This document shows positions 16,783-25,224 of a DNA stretch of 64,000 bases, piece by piece. The DNA is from Streptomyces sp. NBC_00223 (lineage in GTDB: Bacteria; Actinomycetota; Actinomycetes; Streptomycetales; Streptomycetaceae): NCBI RefSeq assembly GCF_036199905.1, contig NZ_CP108109.1, forward strand, positions 6,640,501 through 6,704,500, read 5' to 3'. Position 1 is the stretch's first letter. Each line of letters starts with the position of its first letter. The position numbers and the translations under genes are program-made. Below the pieces are notes generated by a model that saw only the letters and a program-made list of their open reading frames with translations, had not been told where the DNA came from and made no database searches.

Positions 16783-17298
16783 TCAGCGGACGGCGTACTG
16801 GTCGTGCGGGACGGCGCGCTCCCACACGGCCTCGAACGCGCTCGCGCAGAGCTTCGCCGCCGCGGGGTCGTCGGTGATCTCCTCACCGGTCGAGGAGCCG
16901 TCCCCGGCGAAGTGGTTCCAGTGCACCCACCGTCCGTCGAACAGCCAGAAGTCGTTTCCCGGTAGGGCGATCGTCGACGCCTGCCGACGCGGCAGCCAGC
17001 GGACGTGCTCACCGGCGGCCACGTTGGTGAACGTACCGGAGTGCTCATAGCGGATGTACTCGCTGACGGGCTCGGACACGATGCGGGCCCGGCGCACGAC
17101 CACACCACGGGCGACGGTGCCGGAGATGAGGTCGAGCCATGGGCGCCACCAGGAAGCGCGGTCGGCCGGGTCCGGACGGACGCCGGCCCTCCAGTCGGCG
17201 AAGGGCCCGGCTTCGTAGTCGACCGCGTAGCTGTCGCGCATCTCCAGGTGCACGGCCGAACTCTCGCACGAGCCGATCAGCTCATCGAAGGTCGGCAC
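16783..17298 (-). CDS. DUF6879 family protein
   Basis: Encodes 171 residues from the GTG at 17298 (PTFDELIGSCESSAVHLEMRDSY start, the usual family N-terminus). The frame remains open upstream to 17466, but that extension runs through group II intron domains V and VI and is not coding. The C-terminal half has NDFWLFDGRWVHWNHFAGDG, a DUF6879 hallmark. The GTG overlaps the predicted restored stop of the upstream small gene, so its normal translation probably depends on coupling across the spliced exon junction. Function unknown; always beside XRE/DUF5753 regulators, suggesting a partner role. Confidence 0.88.
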   Translation of the reverse strand: MPTFDELIGSCESSAVHLEMRDSYAVDYEAGPFADWRAGVRPDPADRASWWRPWLDLISGTVARGVVVRRARIVSEPVSEYIRYEHSGTFTNVAAGEHVRWLPRRQASTIALPGNDFWLFDGRWVHWNHFAGDGSSTGEEITDDPAAAKLCASAFEAVWERAVPHDQYAVR

Positions 17299-17309
17299 GC
17301 TCGACGGCA
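17282..17309 (-). other. Second exon of the intron-split small gene
   Basis: When the intron 17310-19811 is removed, the first exon (ending ...EAC plus GA) joins these 28 bases to give D-AVERADLR and a stop at 17284-17282. The exon overlaps the first codons of DUF6879 in another frame, a normal coupled arrangement for this operon type. Confidence 0.7.
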
Positions 17310-17350
17310 GTCGGGTAGCCGGAGCGTGTTGCCACGCCCCGGCCCCCTCA

Positions 17351-17385
17351 GAACCGGACGTGCGGCTGTTCACCGCATCCGGCTC
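17351..17385 (-). ncRNA. Group II intron domain V
   Basis: The 35-nt hairpin begins GAGCCGGATG and ends CGTCCGGTTC, with the catalytic AGC triad near its 5' end and a two-nucleotide-type bulge. The terminal loop reads GAACA where most domain V sequences have a GNRA tetraloop, making it one base longer than usual. Domain VI follows after TGAG. Confidence 0.85.
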
Positions 17386-17414
17386 AAGCGAGCCCCCAGA
17401 GCTGTTGCGCGCGT

Positions 17415-19178
17415 TCATGCCTGCCCGGCCCTCCTGTTGTCGCCAGCGTGATGCTGGCGATGACATTCAGCGTGTACGAGGCGGAGGTTTGTCTTCTCGT
17501 CCGAGCCGCCGTGCCGCCTATACACGAAGTGATGCTTGTGAAGCATCTTCATGGATGCCGAGAACCAGGCCGCCCACTCCCGCGGGCTGTCAGGCTCGTA
17601 TTCGGCACCGGAGATCAGCGCCTGTTTGCACAGGGGGCAGATCCCCTTTTGGCGAGCTGCCAGCGTGACAGACGTCCTGTCCGCGGTTGCTGGCATCCTT
17701 TTGCGCGTGCGATTCGCCCAGTACTCGGCGAGCGTCGGATCATCAGGCGAATACCCCGCCTTGAGGCCGACGTGCCGTTCAATCTTGGTCCACCTGAGCT
17801 TGTAGAGGTACATGCCGGTTTCCCGGTCACCAAATACCCATTTGCTCTGGCGATACGAGTTGAACTGACCGTAGTACCTTTCGGTACACCAGGTCTTCGA
17901 CTTCCTCGGGTGCGTGTGTCTGGCCCATTTGAAGGTCAGCTTCCACAAGTAGTCGTCCAGATCGCGGAACGTCTTCTTGGACACACCCGACCGGTAGTAG
18001 GTGGCCCATCCCCGAAGAATCGGGTTGAGCCGCTTCACCACGGCCATCACGTTAGACCCTCGGTGGGCCAACATCTCGTCGCGGAGCCTTTTCCGGAACC
18101 CCTTGACAGCGGACTTGCTCGGCTTCGTGAGCAGTTTCCCGTTGTAGCGGCGAACGTTGAACCCGAGAAAGTCAAATCCCTCTTCGAGGTGGACAACGCG
18201 CGTCTTTTCCTCGTTGAAGGACAGCCCTCTCGGCTCCAGCCACCCGGCCAAGTCATCCTTGACCCGATACGCCTGACTCTCGCTGTGACAGAACACGGCG
18301 AAGTCGTCGGCGTACCGCACAAGCACCGGCGCATCCCTCCGCTGCCACAACGTGGCACCTTCGAGGCAACCGGCGGCTGCACTCATCCCGTGAAGAGCGA
18401 TGTTCAACAACAACGGGCTCACCACGCCACCCTGCGGAGTTCCCTCCTCAGTAGGCGCGAACCGCATGTTCTCCATGATCCCTGACTTGAGCCATCCACG
18501 GATCATTCCCCTACCAGGGAAGTGGCCAAGGTTCGTCATCAGGTGCTCATGGTCGATCCGGTCAAATGCCGATGCCAGGTCAGCGTCGAGAACCCACAGC
18601 CGCCGTGCCCGTCTCTGGGCCACCGTGCTGAAGATGTTCGTGATCGCGTCGTGGCACCCTCGTCCGGGGCGGAAGCCGAAACTCCGAGCCTCGAAACGAG
18701 CTTCCCACTCGGGTTCCAGCGCATTCTTGACCATGGCCTGGCGGGCACGGTCGCACATGACTGGGATTCCCAGCGGGCGTCGCTTTCCGTTCGCTTTGGG
18801 AATGTACACGCGCCGTACGGGGCGAGCATGGTCGATGGTGGGTTTGGCTGCCAGCTCGGCCACCATCCGTCCTCGCTCCTTCGGAGTCAGGGCGGTTTCA
18901 CCATCGATGCCGGCCGTCCGGCGTCCGGAACTCAACTGGGCCACCCTCTTCACGCTTACCTGCACGTTGGAGTGGGATCGCAGCATGAGTTTCTGCAAGT
19001 TTCGGACTCTCTTCAAGTGCCCTTCGCGCGTAGCTGTGAAGATGCGCTGCCGCAGTCGCCGTACCGACGCTTCGGCCTTGGCCCAGTCGATGCTGTTCCA
19101 TGCCTGCGTGTGGTCTTCGGGTCCGTTCGCCAGAGCAGGCCGGACAGTTGCTCCTGTCCTCGTTCCTGAACTCGGCAT
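17415..19178 (-). CDS. ltrA: Group II intron reverse transcriptase/maturase with HNH endonuclease
   Basis: Encodes 587 residues. RT blocks: RPVRRVYIPKANGKRRPLGIP (RT2), FRPGRGCHDAI, DLASAFDRIDH, GTPQGGVVSPLLLN and the catalytic YADDF (RT5). The maturase X domain covers about residues 380-460 (ILRGWATYYRSGVS). The C-terminus is an HNH endonuclease with CPLCKQAL, HKHHFVYRRHGGSDEKTNLRLVHAECH. The full set supports splicing assistance and retrohoming. The HNH-bearing architecture with this domain V fits bacterial group IIB/chloroplast-like lineages, not the short IIC class. No frameshifts are visible, so the protein should be functional. Confidence 0.95.
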   Translation of the reverse strand: MPSSGTRTGATVRPALANGPEDHTQAWNSIDWAKAEASVRRLRQRIFTATREGHLKRVRNLQKLMLRSHSNVQVSVKRVAQLSSGRRTAGIDGETALTPKERGRMVAELAAKPTIDHARPVRRVYIPKANGKRRPLGIPVMCDRARQAMVKNALEPEWEARFEARSFGFRPGRGCHDAITNIFSTVAQRRARRLWVLDADLASAFDRIDHEHLMTNLGHFPGRGMIRGWLKSGIMENMRFAPTEEGTPQGGVVSPLLLNIALHGMSAAAGCLEGATLWQRRDAPVLVRYADDFAVFCHSESQAYRVKDDLAGWLEPRGLSFNEEKTRVVHLEEGFDFLGFNVRRYNGKLLTKPSKSAVKGFRKRLRDEMLAHRGSNVMAVVKRLNPILRGWATYYRSGVSKKTFRDLDDYLWKLTFKWARHTHPRKSKTWCTERYYGQFNSYRQSKWVFGDRETGMYLYKLRWTKIERHVGLKAGYSPDDPTLAEYWANRTRKRMPATADRTSVTLAARQKGICPLCKQALISGAEYEPDSPREWAAWFSASMKMLHKHHFVYRRHGGSDEKTNLRLVHAECHRQHHAGDNRRAGQA

Positions 19179-19777
19179 CTAACTTGCCCCTCAGTTCTGG
19201 TTTCCAGATAGCTGATCTTCACAGGCTCACCTGATCCGCGTGGGCTCCCTTTCGGGCCGGGCACATGCCCGTATCCGACGGGTTATGCGGGGAGGCTTGT
19301 CCGCCCCGGTTTCCCCTGGACTTTCGCCCTGTCGGCATTCGCTTCTCGGATCATCCTGTCCTGCTGGAGAGTTGAGCCTTCGTTGCCTCCGGCTTACCGT
19401 GAACCTCACGGACTCCAACAGGGTTTCCACGTTCCGCTCCAGTGAGATGCGGCTGGGGTGGGCGCCCTCTTTACCCCGGAACCTGCGGTGTCCACTCCCG
19501 CTCATGCGAAGAAGCGGGATCGCACAGCACTCTTCCGTGCTCGGGTTCTATAGCCGCCAACTGCTCTGCCATCCGCGCGACTTGGAAGTAACGAGGCGTC
19601 ATCAAGGGTTCACTCACATTCGCCCGTCCAGCCTTCCCCTTCGCCTGTGGCTGCCCGATGGCCAGGCTGCTCTTGGACTTTTCCGCTCGGCTTCACACCC
19701 CGCCGTTGCCAGCGACGCATGCGAACGTGGGGACGGACCTTGGACACCGGTCCGGGGCGGTTACCTCCTCCTCTCAC

Positions 19778-20044
19778 TCATCCACTCAGCTGGAGCGACC
19801 TCGTGTCGCACTCGCACGCCTCCCTGATCATGTGCACCATCCTGGCGGGGATACGGATCACGGCCTCGTCCTCCGGGATGCCCTTCGCGTGCCCGGGGAC
19901 CTCGAACGCGGCACATTCCGCGGCGAGTTCCGTCCCCGGCCGCCACCCCTGGAGGACCAGCTCCCTGTGCTCCCGGTCGACCCACACGGTGGGACTGTGC
20001 TTGTCCCCTGTCTCGGGATCGATCCCGATGAACTGTAACGGCAT
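19778..20044 (-). CDS. Small regulatory-operon protein, interrupted by group II intron
   Basis: Starts MPLQFIGIDPETGDKHSPTVWVD at an ATG with GGAGG 7 bases upstream. In the DNA as it stands the frame runs into the intron at 19811 and stops at 19778, giving 88 residues with a foreign tail (CDTRSLQLSG). Splicing to 17309 replaces the tail by DAVERADLR and a stop at 17282, a natural-looking end after the helix IPARMVHMIREAC. The protein is a small conserved partner found upstream of DUF6879 and XRE/DUF5753 genes; its function is unknown. The first exon is 19812-20044. Confidence 0.8.
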   Translation of the reverse strand: MPLQFIGIDPETGDKHSPTVWVDREHRELVLQGWRPGTELAAECAAFEVPGHAKGIPEDEAVIRIPARMVHMIREACECDTRSLQLSG

Positions 20045-20262
20045 GTCAGCCTCCATCGGCAGTACGTGCAGTTGTGTGCATCACGGTCGCGTGCCGGGCG
20101 TCAGCCGTCAAGGGCGCGTTGGCGGTGGATTCGCAGCCGGGTGATGTGTCTGCACACTTCTGCACATTGCTCGCCACCGCGTACCACGGGCTCGTAGCGT
20201 CGCAGCGGAGCACCCCCGTAGACCCGGGGTCGGGGCTACGGCGGAGGCGGGAGGTGGTGGGC

Positions 20263-20568
20263 GTGGGGGAAGGGCCGGGTGGGCGGCTCACCGTTCGCGG
20301 GCTTGTGGACGCGGCCTTGCCGTTGCCCCGCGTGCCGTCCCTGGAGGCCGCGTGCGTGCGGGTCGCGGCCCGGCCGCTGGACGAAGTCCTCGCCGACCTG
20401 CGGCAGATCGTCGCCCAGCCGGTCACGGGCGAGACGTGCAGACGTCTGCATGTCCTGGTCAGCACGCTCTACCACTGCCACCGCACGGGCGTCCCGCTCG
20501 GCCTCACCGAGGAGCTGCGCGCCGCCATCCAAGCAGCGCAGACCCAGGCGCGGGCCGCCGCGAGGTGA
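20263..20568 (+). CDS. Small hypothetical protein beside the XRE cluster
   Basis: A 101-residue helical protein (LPSLEAACVRVAARPLDEVLADLRQIVAQ; CRRLHVLVSTLYHCHRTGVPLGLTEELRAAI). The GTG at 20263 is favoured because GGGAGG lies 8 bases upstream; GTG codons at 20254 and 20257 are alternatives. It is transcribed divergently from the intron-split operon and may be another small member of this regulatory cluster. No family was recognised and no cysteine or catalytic pattern stands out. Coding bias is good over the last 90 codons. Confidence 0.6.
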   Translation: MGEGPGGRLTVRGLVDAALPLPRVPSLEAACVRVAARPLDEVLADLRQIVAQPVTGETCRRLHVLVSTLYHCHRTGVPLGLTEELRAAIQAAQTQARAAAR

Positions 20569-20694
20569 GCCGGGCCCACGGAAAGGGCCGCGCCACCACG
20601 CGGAGTCGCCCGCACGGCGGCGCGGCCACAAGGCCACGAAAGGCCCCGAAGGCCCCCGAAGTCCCCGGGAGGCCCCCGGAAGAGGGCCCGACGC

Positions 20695-21930
20695 TCAGAG
20701 CGCCGCCGCGCCCGGCCGGACCATCGCCTTCGCCGTACGGCCGTCGACGAACTGGCCGAGCGCCGTCATCTCCCACTCGCCCGAGTACTGCTTCACCAGT
20801 TTTGCCATGAGCACACCCGTGCGGGCCTCGCCGTTGGTGAGGTCGAAGCGGACCAGCTCCTCGCCCGTGATGGCGTCGAAGAGCCGGCAGTACGCCTTGG
20901 CGACCTTGTCGAACTTCTGCCCGGAGTACGAGTTCACGGTGAAGATCAGACCGGTCGCGTTCGCGGGCAGCGCGCCCAGGTTGACGGTGATCACCTCGTC
21001 GTCGCCCGAGCCGTCACCCGTGAGGTTGTCGCCCGAGTGCTGGATCACCCCGTTCAGCACCGAGAGCTTGCCGAAGTAGCAGGTGACGACGTGGTTGCGC
21101 TGCGGGTCGTAGACGATGACCGAGGCGTCCAGGTCGATGTCCCGGCCGCGGTAGGCCGGCTCCCAGCCCAGGCCCATCCGGACCGACGACAGCAGCGGGC
21201 GGCCCGCCTTGACCAGCGACACCGTCTCGTTCTTGCGCAGGCTGACCCGGCCCTTGTCCAGGTTGACCTTCCCGGGCACGGCGGGCGGGGCCGGCGGCAT
21301 GGCGGGCGGCGCGGAGGGCGGGGGCGGCAGATGGGTGGCCGCGGGCCCGAACGGCGGGGGAGCGACCGGCGGCGGGGGCACCGGCGCGGCGCTCGGCCTG
21401 AAGGGCGCGGCGGCGGGCTGCGCGGGCGCGGCCGGCTCCTCGACATTGACCCCGAAGTCCGTGGCGATGCCGCCCAGCCCGTTGGCGTAACCCTGGCCGA
21501 CCGCGCGGACCTTCCACGCCCCGGCCCGCCGGTAGATCTCGACGATGACCAGCGCCGTCTCCGGTCCCAGCCCGGTGGGCGAGAAGGTGGCGACCACCGA
21601 GCCGTCGTCACCGCGGACCGTGGCCGTCGGGGTCGTGCCCGCGAAGGGACCGCCGCTGTCCAGGCTCGCGGTCACCACGATCTTCTCGATCCCGGCGGGC
21701 ACCGCGCCGGTGTCCACGGTGATCGCGTCGGGGGACGAACCGCCGCCGGAGCGGTGGCTCACGCCGGGCCCCTGCGGCTGGTTGTAGAAGATGAAGTCGT
21801 CGTCCGAGCGCACCTTGCCGTCAGCGGTGAGGAGCAGGCCCGAGACATCGAGCCGCACGGGGGCGGCGACCTCCACCGTCACCCGGGGGACGGAGAGCGG
21901 CACATTCGAGCCAGGCGTCATTACGGTCAT
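20695..21930 (-). CDS. TerD family protein with two TerD domains
   Basis: Encodes 411 residues. Domain 1 (about 1-165) includes the calcium-binding-type segment SDDDFIFYNQP and the strand GIEKIVVTASLD. A proline/alanine-rich linker (about 166-230) follows. Domain 2 (about 232-405) has a second TerD fold (GDNLTGDGSGDDEVITVNLGALPANATGLIFTVNSYSG). TerD proteins belong to tellurite/stress-resistance systems; Streptomyces has many paralogues implicated in differentiation and Ca2+ response. Here it stands alone, divergent from a signalling operon. The start with MTVMT is used; an ATG three codons on is possible. Confidence 0.92.
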   Translation of the reverse strand: MTVMTPGSNVPLSVPRVTVEVAAPVRLDVSGLLLTADGKVRSDDDFIFYNQPQGPGVSHRSGGGSSPDAITVDTGAVPAGIEKIVVTASLDSGGPFAGTTPTATVRGDDGSVVATFSPTGLGPETALVIVEIYRRAGAWKVRAVGQGYANGLGGIATDFGVNVEEPAAPAQPAAAPFRPSAAPVPPPPVAPPPFGPAATHLPPPPSAPPAMPPAPPAVPGKVNLDKGRVSLRKNETVSLVKAGRPLLSSVRMGLGWEPAYRGRDIDLDASVIVYDPQRNHVVTCYFGKLSVLNGVIQHSGDNLTGDGSGDDEVITVNLGALPANATGLIFTVNSYSGQKFDKVAKAYCRLFDAITGEELVRFDLTNGEARTGVLMAKLVKQYSGEWEMTALGQFVDGRTAKAMVRPGAAAL

Positions 21931-21987
21931 GCTGTTGGTAACGACGGATCGGCCTTTGCGGTTCCATTACCCCGGCTGAAACCTGAC

Positions 21988-22023
21988 CCCGCCCACACTC
22001 CCGCCCACACTCCCGCCCACACC
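21988..22023. repeat. Three tandem 12-bp repeats in a divergent promoter region
   Basis: CCCGCCCACACT occurs at 21988-21999 and 22000-22011, then CCCGCCCACACC at 22012-22023, followed by a degenerate partial copy. The repeats lie between the TerD gene and the receiver-phosphatase gene, 58-93 bases upstream of the TerD start, so they may affect promoter spacing or protein binding. Confidence 0.65.
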
Positions 22024-22219
22024 CCGCCCACCCCGTCCGAACCCGTCCCCGTACCCCGAGGGGGAGCCGCCCCCGCCCCCGCCCCGAACGCCCTCTGAGC
22101 TGCGCCCCGGCCCCCTCTGCACATGTGTCCCACCTTCGCTACCTGTCACAGGCCCCCGTCACGTAATCTCAGCGCGACACCACCGAGGAAAGGGTGGCGG
22201 ACCGCTGGAGGATGACGAC

Positions 22220-23482
22220 TTGGCGCACGACGGCCCGACCCCGGTAGGACTTCCGAAGGTCATTCCACGCAGCCGCGACCCCCATGGGCGCCGCCTCTCG
22301 GCGCCCGCCCGCCCGTGGACGGGTCCGAGGTCCGTCCTGCTGGTCGAGGACGACGAGGGCGACGCGCTGCTCGTCGAGGAGTATCTGGCCATGGGCCCGG
22401 CCGCGACGCCCACGCTGCTGCGGGCCGTCAACCTCGCCGAGGCCGTGAAGCTGCTGACCGGCGGCCCGCTGCCGGAGTGCGTCCTGCTCGATCTGCACCT
22501 GCCGGACGCCTTCGGGGTGGACGCGGTGACCCGGCTGCTCAAGGACGCGCCCGGCGCGGCCGTCGTCGTGCTCACCGGACTGTCCGAGGAGGACGCGGGC
22601 CTGGCCGCGGTCGCCGCCGGCGCCCACGAGTACCTCTCCAAGAGCCTGCTCGAACCGCAGTCGCTGGACCGCGCCATCCGTTACGCCGTGCAGCGCAAGG
22701 AGATCGAGCGGGCCAACGCGGCGCTGGGCGAGAGCCTGATGCGCGCCGAGGAGAACGCCCGGCTCGAACGCGGGCTGCTGCCCACCCCGCTGCTGCGCAC
22801 CGACGACCTCAAGGTGACCACCCGCTACCGTCCGGGCCGCGACCAGGCGCTGCTGGGCGGCGACTTCTACGACGTGGTGCAGACCGAGGACGGCACCGTG
22901 CACGTGGTCATCGGGGACGTCTCCGGCCACGGCGCCGCCGAGGCCGCGCTCGGGGTGTGCCTGCGGGTCGCCTGGCGCTCCTTCGTCCTGGCCGGCACCG
23001 GCCTGGCCGACCGTACGGCGCTGCTGGAACAGATGCTGGTCGCCGAGCGCGCGAGCGGTGATGTCTTCGCGACCGTCATGGCCCTGGAGTTCCCGCCCGA
23101 CCGCCGCTCGGTGCGGATCGTACGGGCCGGCCACCCGGGGCTGCTGCTGCGCCGCGAGGGCGAGGTGGAGTGGTACGAGCCCGAGTGCGGGCCCGCGCTC
23201 GGCCTGCTGCCGGGCACCGCGCGGTGGCCGGTGACGACCCTGCCGCTGGACGGAGCCTCGCTGGTGATGTTCACCGACGGCCTGTTCGAATGGCGGCTGG
23301 GCACGGGCACCGAACGGCTCGGCGAGGAGGGCCTGTTGGCGCTGGCCAGGCGCCACCGCGCGCTGAACCCCGACGCCTTCGTCGACGCCCTGATAGGCGC
23401 GGCCGAGGACGCCGGCGCGGGCCACGGCGGGCTGTCGGACGACGCCGCCGTCGTGCACGTCGGCTGGAGCGCCGCGTCATGA
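22220..23482 (+). CDS. Response-regulator/PP2C (SpoIIE-type) phosphatase
   Basis: Encodes 420 residues from a TTG start; GGAGG lies 8 bases upstream and no in-frame ATG is better placed. Residues ~38-155 are a receiver domain with acidic pair VEDDEGD and phospho-acceptor D91 (VLLDLHLP). A short coiled linker (AIRYAVQRKEIERANAALGESLM) leads to a SpoIIE/PP2C phosphatase (~185-415) with metal-binding GGDFYDV, GDVSGHG, FTDGLFEW and LSDDAAVVHV. It would dephosphorylate an anti-anti-sigma-type protein when its receiver is phosphorylated. Its stop overlaps the kinase start, so the three signalling genes form one operon. Confidence 0.93.
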   Translation: MAHDGPTPVGLPKVIPRSRDPHGRRLSAPARPWTGPRSVLLVEDDEGDALLVEEYLAMGPAATPTLLRAVNLAEAVKLLTGGPLPECVLLDLHLPDAFGVDAVTRLLKDAPGAAVVVLTGLSEEDAGLAAVAAGAHEYLSKSLLEPQSLDRAIRYAVQRKEIERANAALGESLMRAEENARLERGLLPTPLLRTDDLKVTTRYRPGRDQALLGGDFYDVVQTEDGTVHVVIGDVSGHGAAEAALGVCLRVAWRSFVLAGTGLADRTALLEQMLVAERASGDVFATVMALEFPPDRRSVRIVRAGHPGLLLRREGEVEWYEPECGPALGLLPGTARWPVTTLPLDGASLVMFTDGLFEWRLGTGTERLGEEGLLALARRHRALNPDAFVDALIGAAEDAGAGHGGLSDDAAVVHVGWSAAS

Positions 23483-25224
23483 GCACGGACCGGGCGGACG
23501 GCAGCGCGCGAGCGGCCGGCGGCCGCCTTTCCTTCGCGGGAGGCCGGCACGGGCGGGCGACCGTCCAGGTCTGGTTCAACCTCGTGCTCGGCGTGATGGT
23601 GCTGCTGGTACTGGTCTTCGCCGTGATCGGCGCCCGGCTGCTCTCCCGTACCTCCGAGATATCCGACACCCTGTCCCGGCAGGTCCAGCCCGCCCGGGTC
23701 GAGGGCGTGCGGTTGCAGACCGCGCTGCTCGACCAGGAGACGGGCGTACGCGGCTTCGTGCTCACCCACGACGACCAGTTCCTCGCCCCGTACACCGAGG
23801 GGCTCAGCGACGAGGAGACGATCACCGCCCGGCTGCGTGTGCTGATCGGTGAGAACGACCGGGCGCTCGGCGACCTCGACGCGCTGCAGAACGCGGCGCG
23901 TCAGTGGCGCGAGCAGTACGCGGAACCGCTGATCACGCACTCCCGGCAGGGCCGCCCGACCTCTTCGGACAGCCGGATGCTCGACGGCAGCAGGCGCGCC
24001 TTCGATGGGATCCGCGCCCTCTACGCGGCCGAGGACCGGCATCTGCTGGCCGACCGGGTGGACTGCCAGGCGCAGTTGCGGCACGTCAACGGGCAGCGCG
24101 ACGCGGTGTTCCTCGCGATGCTCGCCTCCTTCCTGGTCGCCGCGCTGGTCCTCGCCCTGCTGCTGCGGCAGATCGTGGGCCGGCCCCTGGTCAGGCTGCG
24201 GGACAGCGCCCTGCTGGTGGCCGGCGGCGACTTCGGCAACCGGATCGAGCCCAGCGGCCCGGCCGATCTGCGGGTGGTTGCCGAGGCCGTGGAGTCGATG
24301 CGGCTCAATCTGGCCGGGGCGCTGGCCGAGGCCCATGACCAGCGCGGGCGGTTGTCCGAGCAGGCCGTCGAACTGACCGCGCAGGCCGAGGAGTTGCGCC
24401 GGTCCAACAGCGAGCTGGAGCAGTTCGCCTACGTCGCCAGCCATGACCTCCAGGAGCCGCTGCGCAAGGTCGCGTCCTTCTGCCAGCTGCTGGAGAAGCG
24501 TTACCGCGACCAGCTCGACGAACGCGGGGTGCAGTACATCCAGTTCGCGGTGGACGGCGCCAAGCGCATGCAGATCCTCATCACCGACCTGCTGGCCTTC
24601 TCCCGGGTCGGCCGCACCCAGGACGACCGGCTGCCGGTCCGGCTGGACGCGGCGCTTGACACCGCGCTGGCCAATCTGTCGGCGGGACTTGAGGAGTCCG
24701 GCGCGCGCGTGGTCCGGCCGGACGCGCTGCCCGGCGTGACCGGCGATCCCACCCTGCTGACCATGCTCTGGCAGAACCTGATCGGCAACGCGGTCAAGTT
24801 CCGCTCCGCCGACCGGCCGCCGCTGATCACCGTGGAGACGGGCACCGGGCCCGACGGCGAGCACACCTTCGCCGTCACCGACAACGGCATAGGCATCCCG
24901 CCGGAGTTCGGCGAGAAGGTCTTTGTCATCTTCCAGCGGCTGCACAGCCGGGACGTGTACGACGGGACCGGGATCGGGCTCGCCCTGTGCCGCAAGATCG
25001 TCGAGCACCACGGCGGCCGGATCGCCCTGGACACCTCCTACACCGGGGGTACGCGTATCCGCTTCACCCTGCCGGCCGCGCCGGACGAGGAGCCCCCCGG
25101 AGACAGCCACGGTCCGAAGCACGCGGACACCGACGCCGACGCCCACGCCCTCGACGCCGGCCCCGGGCGAGAGCACTCCGAGCACGAGCAAAAGCACCCC
25201 GACGAAGGAGCGCACCCCGCATGA
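23479..25224 (+). CDS. Membrane histidine kinase with CHASE3 sensor
   Basis: Encodes 581 residues. Transmembrane helix 1 is ~29-52, a CHASE3-type extracellular domain ~53-205 (QTALLDQETGVRGFVLTHDDQFL is diagnostic), helix 2 ~212-234, HAMP ~235-290, a coiled coil, HisKA with H322 (SHDLQEPLRKV), and HATPase with N (WQNLIGNAVKF), DNGIGIP and GTGIGLALCRKIVEHHGG. The last ~40 residues are a charged His/Asp/Glu-rich tail. The SHDLQEPLR variant is phytochrome-like and pairs with Rcp1-type regulators, one of which is next. Start and stop overlap both neighbours. Confidence 0.94.
   Translation: MSTDRADGSARAAGGRLSFAGGRHGRATVQVWFNLVLGVMVLLVLVFAVIGARLLSRTSEISDTLSRQVQPARVEGVRLQTALLDQETGVRGFVLTHDDQFLAPYTEGLSDEETITARLRVLIGENDRALGDLDALQNAARQWREQYAEPLITHSRQGRPTSSDSRMLDGSRRAFDGIRALYAAEDRHLLADRVDCQAQLRHVNGQRDAVFLAMLASFLVAALVLALLLRQIVGRPLVRLRDSALLVAGGDFGNRIEPSGPADLRVVAEAVESMRLNLAGALAEAHDQRGRLSEQAVELTAQAEELRRSNSELEQFAYVASHDLQEPLRKVASFCQLLEKRYRDQLDERGVQYIQFAVDGAKRMQILITDLLAFSRVGRTQDDRLPVRLDAALDTALANLSAGLEESGARVVRPDALPGVTGDPTLLTMLWQNLIGNAVKFRSADRPPLITVETGTGPDGEHTFAVTDNGIGIPPEFGEKVFVIFQRLHSRDVYDGTGIGLALCRKIVEHHGGRIALDTSYTGGTRIRFTLPAAPDEEPPGDSHGPKHADTDADAHALDAGPGREHSEHEQKHPDEGAHPA

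Larger units (their letters stand above)
17310..19811 (-). mobile_element. Group II intron (2502 bp) with RT/HNH protein
   Basis: On the minus strand the 5' end reads GTGCGACACGAGG (GUGYG consensus) and the 3' end is a domain VI hairpin GGCCGGGGCGTG-GCAA-CACGCTCCGGCT followed by ACCCGAC (A-Y end). A 35-nt domain V precedes it and a reverse transcriptase gene occupies domain IV. Exon-binding candidates were found: TCGCAT (19509-19504) pairs with the last six exon bases GTGCGA with one G-U pair, and GCCTC (19597-19593) pairs with the five bases before them. The inferred boundaries restore the host gene, which supports both ends. The intact frame and RNA domains suggest an active element. Confidence 0.88.

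Noticed and set aside
16783-17466. Longer DUF6879 protein starting at 17466
   Set aside because: The extra 56 codons read through intron domains V and VI; the family N-terminus begins at the GTG at 17298.
19227-19827. Open frames in both directions upstream of the intron RT gene
   Set aside because: This DNA encodes structured intron RNA domains I to III, so the frames are accidental.
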